DNA from: JANQPA01 sp964628385
GTDB taxonomy: Bacteria; Bacteroidota; Bacteroidia; Chitinophagales; Saprospiraceae
DNA: 64,000 bases
Direction: 5' to 3'
NCBI GenBank assembly: GCA_964628385.1
Contig: CAZVOD010000001.1
Location: 62,001 to 126,000, forward strand
Shown: piece after piece, positions 61,002-64,000 of the stretch
Layout: every line of letters starts with the position of its first letter
Numbering within the stretch: position 1 is the first letter of the stretch
Program-made: the position numbers and the translations under genes
Notes under the pieces: generated by a model
The model's database searches: none
What the model was told of the DNA's origin: nothing
The model's input: only the letters and a program-made list of their open reading frames with translations

Positions 61002-61628
61002 TTAAATTTGAACGTAGACCAGTGCTTTTTCTTCAAAAAAAGGTCGATCAAAAAATTCAGTAAGAGGGATAATCTCTGCTTCAAATCCTTTTGGTAGTTC
61101 CTTAATCTCGGATTTGAGATTTCCTCCTTTGAGGCTGATCAAACCATTAGGCCACGAGTGCTGCTGCCTGGTGGCAATAAGTTTTTCACTCCACATCAAT
61201 AGTTTGTCGAGGCTGGCTACCGCTCTGCAAATCACAAAATCAAATTTCTGTTTTAGTTCTTCAGCCCTCTTGTGCATGGCGGTAACGTTTTGAAGGCCTA
61301 AAGCAGAAGCTATTTCTTTGACGACCAATATTTTCTTACCGGTGCCATCAACTAAAGTAAAATGAGTTTTGGGAAATAAGATAGCCAGTGGAATTCCGGG
61401 AAGTCCTCCACCGGTGCCCAAATCCAGAATCTGAGCGCTTTCTTTGAAGCTTAACAGCTTTGCTATGGCTAGAGAATGAAGAATATGATGCTCATACAAA
61501 TTATCAATATCTTTTCTGGAAATGACGTTTATCTTCTGGTTCCATTCTCTGTATAATGGCTCCAGTTGCTGAAATTGACTGATTTGTTGTTCTGACAGAT
61601 TTTCAAAGTATTCAAGTATACTTTCCAT
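61002..61628 (-). CDS. rsmG: 16S rRNA (guanine527-N7)-methyltransferase
   Basis: Adds m7G527 to 16S rRNA. The 208-residue protein has the SAM motif ILDLGTGGGLPGIPLAILFP (about 67-86), FVICRAVASLDKLLMWSE and the N-terminal NVISRKDIDNLYEHHILHSL. All are typical of RsmG (GidB). It is preceded (in its direction) by repeat copy D and the rluA-like gene. rsmG is often near the origin in other phyla. Confidence 0.94.
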   Translation of the reverse strand: MESILEYFENLSEQQISQFQQLEPLYREWNQKINVISRKDIDNLYEHHILHSLAIAKLLSFKESAQILDLGTGGGLPGIPLAILFPKTHFTLVDGTGKKILVVKEIASALGLQNVTAMHKRAEELKQKFDFVICRAVASLDKLLMWSEKLIATRQQHSWPNGLISLKGGNLKSEIKELPKGFEAEIIPLTEFFDRPFFEEKALVYVQI

Positions 61629-61654
61629 TAAGTTGTATTGATAGAATGTGAATT

Positions 61655-61808
61655 AGAGCGTGTTTGGAATTTATTTTTGATGCTGAAAATACATTTGGGA
61701 TGACGAAAATAAAGCTGTTTTTGAGTTTCATAGCAGGGCTATGGAGCGAAAAAAAGCTGAAATATCTTGTCCCGCTGAAAGCGGGAAGCAGTATTCTAAA
61801 TGTATTTG
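61655..61808 (+). repeat. Interspersed MITE-like repeat, copy D (with extra module, 3' end lost)
   Basis: A 154-base copy beginning with the perfect 5' end AGAGCGTGTTTGGAATT. After GACGAAAATAAAGCTG it has an extra module TTTTTGAGTTTCATAGCAGG, GCTATGGAGCGAAAAAAAGC, flanked by AGCTG direct repeats (module also in copy B). It continues with AAATATCTTGTCCCGCTG, AAAGCGGGAAGCAG and TATTCTAAATGTA. The 3' terminal repeat is missing. Sequence passes instead into the palindrome GATGCTAACATAGCATC. Confidence 0.85.
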
Positions 61809-61828
61809 GATGCTAACATAGCATCTCT
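61809..61828. repeat. REP-like palindrome at the junction of copy D and rluA
   Basis: GATGCTA-ACA-TAGCATC, a 7-bp perfect stem with 3-base loop, then TCT. The 20-base run matches the hairpin at 9636-9658 read on the other strand. It abuts the stop codon of the rluA-like gene. Confidence 0.6.
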
Positions 61829-62517
61829 TAGATAATAGCTTTGACCAGGTTCCAGAGTACTTCATCTGGCAAAGGAGCTTCAATATCGATTGTTTCTTTC
61901 GAAACAGGATGCTCAAACCTCATTTTCCAGGCGTGAAGGTGTATGCTTCTGTCTTTATTGCCTCTTCTAAATCCATATTTTACATCACCTTTTATCGGGC
62001 AATCAATAGCAGCTAGCTGTGCCCTGATCTGGTGATGCCTTCCGGTTACGAGTTTTATTTTTAAAAAATTATAAACCTCACTACTGCCAATTACTTCATA
62101 GTCCAAAATCGCCTCTTTAGCCTCTTTATCGTTTTCGTCACTCACAAATGATTTGTTGAGGTGCTGTACTTGCTTGAGGTGATGCTTCAAAGTGCCGGCG
62201 GAGTGGGGTGGAGCATTCTTGGTAATGGCCAGGTAGTACTTTTCAACCGTTCTATTTTTGAATTGCTCACTGAGAACAGTCTGTGCTTTTGAAGACCGTG
62301 CAATAACAGTAAGTCCACTAGCTGGCCTATCCAGTCGATGTACTACAAATACCGGTGCTTTGGCATAAATTTCGGCTAGGTTTTTCAGGGCTTTTTCTTC
62401 TGATTTGCCCCCTTGAACTTCCAGGCCATTAGGTTTATTAAAAACTAAAAATTGATTGTTTTTTAACAGTACCAAATCACTAATGGCAGGCTCTTGTTTC
62501 TTATTCAACTTCTTCAT
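61828..62517 (-). CDS. RluA family pseudouridine synthase
   Basis: A 229-residue pseudouridine synthase with the catalytic Asp in VVHRLDRPASGLTVIARS. The start region FLVFNKPNGLEVQGGKS and the C-terminal LVTGRHHQIRAQLA, CPIKGDVKYG and IHLHAWKMRFEHP are also present. There is no S4 domain, so the target is not told (rRNA or tRNA). The RluD/RluC groups are larger. It overlaps the small DUF4834-like gene by 17 bases at its start. Confidence 0.9.
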   Translation of the reverse strand: MKKLNKKQEPAISDLVLLKNNQFLVFNKPNGLEVQGGKSEEKALKNLAEIYAKAPVFVVHRLDRPASGLTVIARSSKAQTVLSEQFKNRTVEKYYLAITKNAPPHSAGTLKHHLKQVQHLNKSFVSDENDKEAKEAILDYEVIGSSEVYNFLKIKLVTGRHHQIRAQLAAIDCPIKGDVKYGFRRGNKDRSIHLHAWKMRFEHPVSKETIDIEAPLPDEVLWNLVKAII

Positions 62518-62686
62518 AATCTATATATTCCCCATCGTGATCACTGCTCCTGGAAGAAGATGGCGGTACATTGTTTGAATAATCTTCTTTGTGGTGGTTG
62601 TCCGGGCCCTTTTTCAAGGAAGGCTTTTTTATTAACTGATAATAAAGGAAATATAAAGCCAAGCCGGTGACTATTAATTTAAGCAT
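62501..62686 (-). CDS. Small single-span membrane protein, DUF4834-like
   Basis: A 61-residue protein from Met at 62686 (MLKLIVTGLALYFLYYQLIK). One N-terminal membrane helix is followed by a charged, disordered tail ending GEYIDYEEVE. The layout and the ending match the small Bacteroidota DUF4834 family, of unknown function. Its 3' end overlaps the start of the rluA-like gene, so the two are coupled. The frame continues upstream but the membrane helix marks this start. Confidence 0.6.
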   Translation of the reverse strand: MLKLIVTGLALYFLYYQLIKKPSLKKGPDNHHKEDYSNNVPPSSSRSSDHDGEYIDYEEVE

Positions 62687-62832
62687 ATCTATTTTTTTCT
62701 TCACGCAGCATTTCAGGGAAAGCCGCATCTATTAAATTGTAAATCTTGTCAATGATCAAAATTTCAAAATAAGATTTATGTACTTGAATTGCATCTTTAA
62801 AAGTAAAGCATTTAAAACGTCAGCGCGTGTAT

Positions 62833-62858
62833 TTTGTACATAAATATTTTTAGCTTTG
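62833..62858 (+). promoter_or_regulatory. Possible promoter of the DUF2723 gene
   Basis: TAGCTTTG at 62851-62858 matches the -7 TAnnTTTG element. A TTTG lies 14 bases upstream (62833-62836), which is closer than usual. The ATG at 62941 is about 80 bases downstream. Confidence 0.4.
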
Positions 62859-62940
62859 TGATTCTCAAAAGGATAGGCCTTAAAATTAAACTGAAATTAC
62901 CGTCTACAAAACGAATACTCAAAATTTACAATAACAAACC

Positions 62941-64000
62941 ATGAAAGGAAACAGAAGTTTAGGCAACTTGACCGGATGGCTGGTTTTTGCAATAGCTACT
63001 ACAGTATACTATTTCTCAGTTGAACGAACGGGCAGTCTTTGGGATTGTGGAGAATTTATTCTTGGTGCATACAAGCTTCAGGTGGTTCACCCTCCTGGCG
63101 CTCCTTTATTTTTGTTGGTCGGTCGTGTATTTACGTGGTTTGCGGAGGTTTTTTCTAATGACCCTGCCGATATAGCTTTTGCGGTAAATATGTTATCTGG
63201 CATTTGTACAGCATTTGCAGCTGCTTTTGTATGCTGGATTACGGTTTGCCTGGGTAAGTTAGCATTAGTTGGCAGAGATCAGGAAATGGATTTTGGACAG
63301 CAGCTGGCTACTTCTGGTGCAGGCCTGTTAGCTGGTCTGGCTACTGCCTTCTGTTCTTCTATCTGGTTTTCAGCTGTAGAGGGTGAAGTCTACGCCATGT
63401 CTACTTTTTTTACAGCGCTGACTCTATGGGCTGTTATTAAATGGTATTCGCTGCCTGACGATGCACAAAATGATAGATGGTTAATTTTTTCTGTATACGC
63501 TGCCGGTCTATCAACTGGCGTTCACTTGCTGAGTTTATTAACTTTTCCGGCTCTGGCTCTTTTCTACTATTTCAAAAGATATAAGCAAACAACCCTGTTG
63601 GGAATGGCTGCTGCTGTGGGGGTTGGCCTGGCTGCTATCATAGGTATTCAGGTTTTTATCATCATAGGTATACCAAAGTTGTGGTCTGTTTTTGAATTAC
63701 TTATGGTAAACAGCTTTGGTCTTCCCTTTCATTCAGGACTTATCCCTACTACTTTAGTGGTAGCTGGTGTAATATTTCTGGGATTACGCTACGCTCATAA
63801 CAAGCAAAATGCTTTGTTGCAATATATTTTTGTTGCGGCGTCTTTGGTTATAGTAGCCTTTTCAACTATCGGCATGGTTGTCATCAGAGCCAACGCGAAT
63901 ACGCCGATCAATATGAATGTGCCGAGTGATGCTATGAGGCTGATTCCTTACCTAAACCGCGAGCAATACGGAGAGCGCCCTCTTTTGAAAGGACCGCATT
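62941..64000 (+). CDS. DUF2723 membrane protein (partial, cut at the window end)
   Basis: The first 353 codons of a large polytopic protein. The start MKGNRSLGNLTGWLVFAIAT is followed by VERTGSLWDCGEFILGAYKL and VVHPPGAPLFLLVGRVFTWF, the diagnostic DUF2723 motifs (an acidic Asp/Glu pair after the first helix, as in GT39/PMT-like glycosyltransferases). About eight membrane helices appear before the sequence ends. No stop codon is reached. Family members in Bacteroidota are about 1000 residues long and are thought to be O-glycosyltransferases of polyprenyl-sugar donors. Confidence 0.9.
   Translation, partial: MKGNRSLGNLTGWLVFAIATTVYYFSVERTGSLWDCGEFILGAYKLQVVHPPGAPLFLLVGRVFTWFAEVFSNDPADIAFAVNMLSGICTAFAAAFVCWITVCLGKLALVGRDQEMDFGQQLATSGAGLLAGLATAFCSSIWFSAVEGEVYAMSTFFTALTLWAVIKWYSLPDDAQNDRWLIFSVYAAGLSTGVHLLSLLTFPALALFYYFKRYKQTTLLGMAAAVGVGLAAIIGIQVFIIIGIPKLWSVFELLMVNSFGLPFHSGLIPTTLVVAGVIFLGLRYAHNKQNALLQYIFVAASLVIVAFSTIGMVVIRANANTPINMNVPSDAMRLIPYLNREQYGERPLLKGPH

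Noticed and set aside
1..64000. tRNA, rRNA, tmRNA, RNase P RNA, SRP RNA, riboswitch and CRISPR signals
   Set aside because: I looked through the intergenic regions and found no cloverleaf, conserved RNA core or regularly spaced direct repeats that would support any of these.

Overview
The window is a stretch of chromosome from a member of the Bacteroidota, most likely the order Cytophagales (Fulvivirga/Roseivirga/Marivirga-like). Several gene families are typical of that phylum (DUF4175, DUF4837, DUF3127, DUF2723, a TraR/DksA-lspA pair, a rng gene downstream of HU). Several upstream regions carry TAnnTTTG-type -7 elements, as used by the Bacteroidota primary sigma factor. Shine-Dalgarno sequences are mostly absent. 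The content is housekeeping: about 64 protein genes. I found no tRNA or rRNA gene, no prophage, no transposase and no CRISPR array.

Layout. 0-2.5 kb: ornithine cyclodeaminase-like protein, dapD, pth. 2.6-7.2 kb (minus): a MurG-like glycosyltransferase, then an operon-like run HU - TPR lipoprotein - tiny AURKAIP1/mS38-like ribosomal protein - RNase G - a small interrupted reading frame. 7.4-9.6 kb: a repeat element, then yicC-gmk-apaG. 9.8-14.7 kb: OmpA lipoprotein, alpha/beta hydrolase, M1 aminopeptidase. 15.1-19.6 kb: DUF4175 protein, RsbW-like ATPase, ybeY. 19.9-24.6 kb: thrA-thrB-thrC, followed by a pair of parS centromere sites. 24.8-27.8 kb: diphosphomevalonate decarboxylase, rhodanese lipoprotein, and an alpha-oxoamine synthase of the sphingolipid/sulfonolipid type. 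27.9-34.4 kb: small unknown, Hsp20, atypical Nramp transporter, GT2, VanX-like dipeptidase, MoxR ATPase, DUF4837 lipoprotein. 34.5-38.9 kb: prfA, tsaB, two paralogous ArsR-fold regulators, lspA, TraR/DksA. 39.2-43.2 kb: pdxA, rsmA, yqeY-like, ALDH7-type dehydrogenase. 43.3-51.3 kb (minus): nucleotidyltransferase, membrane protein, nadK, BamA-like barrel, CBS protein, TM2-TPR-SHOCT protein, SpoIIE-type phosphatase. 51.7-62.7 kb: hydrolase-prsW, MazG-like, dtd, SRAP, ctaA, aat, M23 peptidase, bcp, secreted unknown, DUF3127, rsmG, rluA family, DUF4834-like. 62.9 kb to the end: a DUF2723 membrane protein cut by the window edge.

The genes cover translation and RNA quality control (pth, prfA, rsmA, rsmG, ybeY, dtd, aat, rng, tsaB), aspartate-family amino acids (dapD, thrABC), lipid and envelope work (mvaD, alpha-oxoamine synthase, glycosyltransferases, lspA, BamA-like, M23) and cofactors (pdxA, nadK, ctaA).

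No obviously new multi-gene system is present. The most notable non-coding signals are: (1) a perfect parS with a 15/16 neighbour after thrC; (2) a modular MITE-like repeat family of at least four copies with AGAGCGTG...CACGCTCT ends; (3) a 13-base motif, TAGACTTGTTTCG, at or near the 3' ends of four genes; (4) a small reading frame after rng that is protein-like but interrupted by one in-frame stop.
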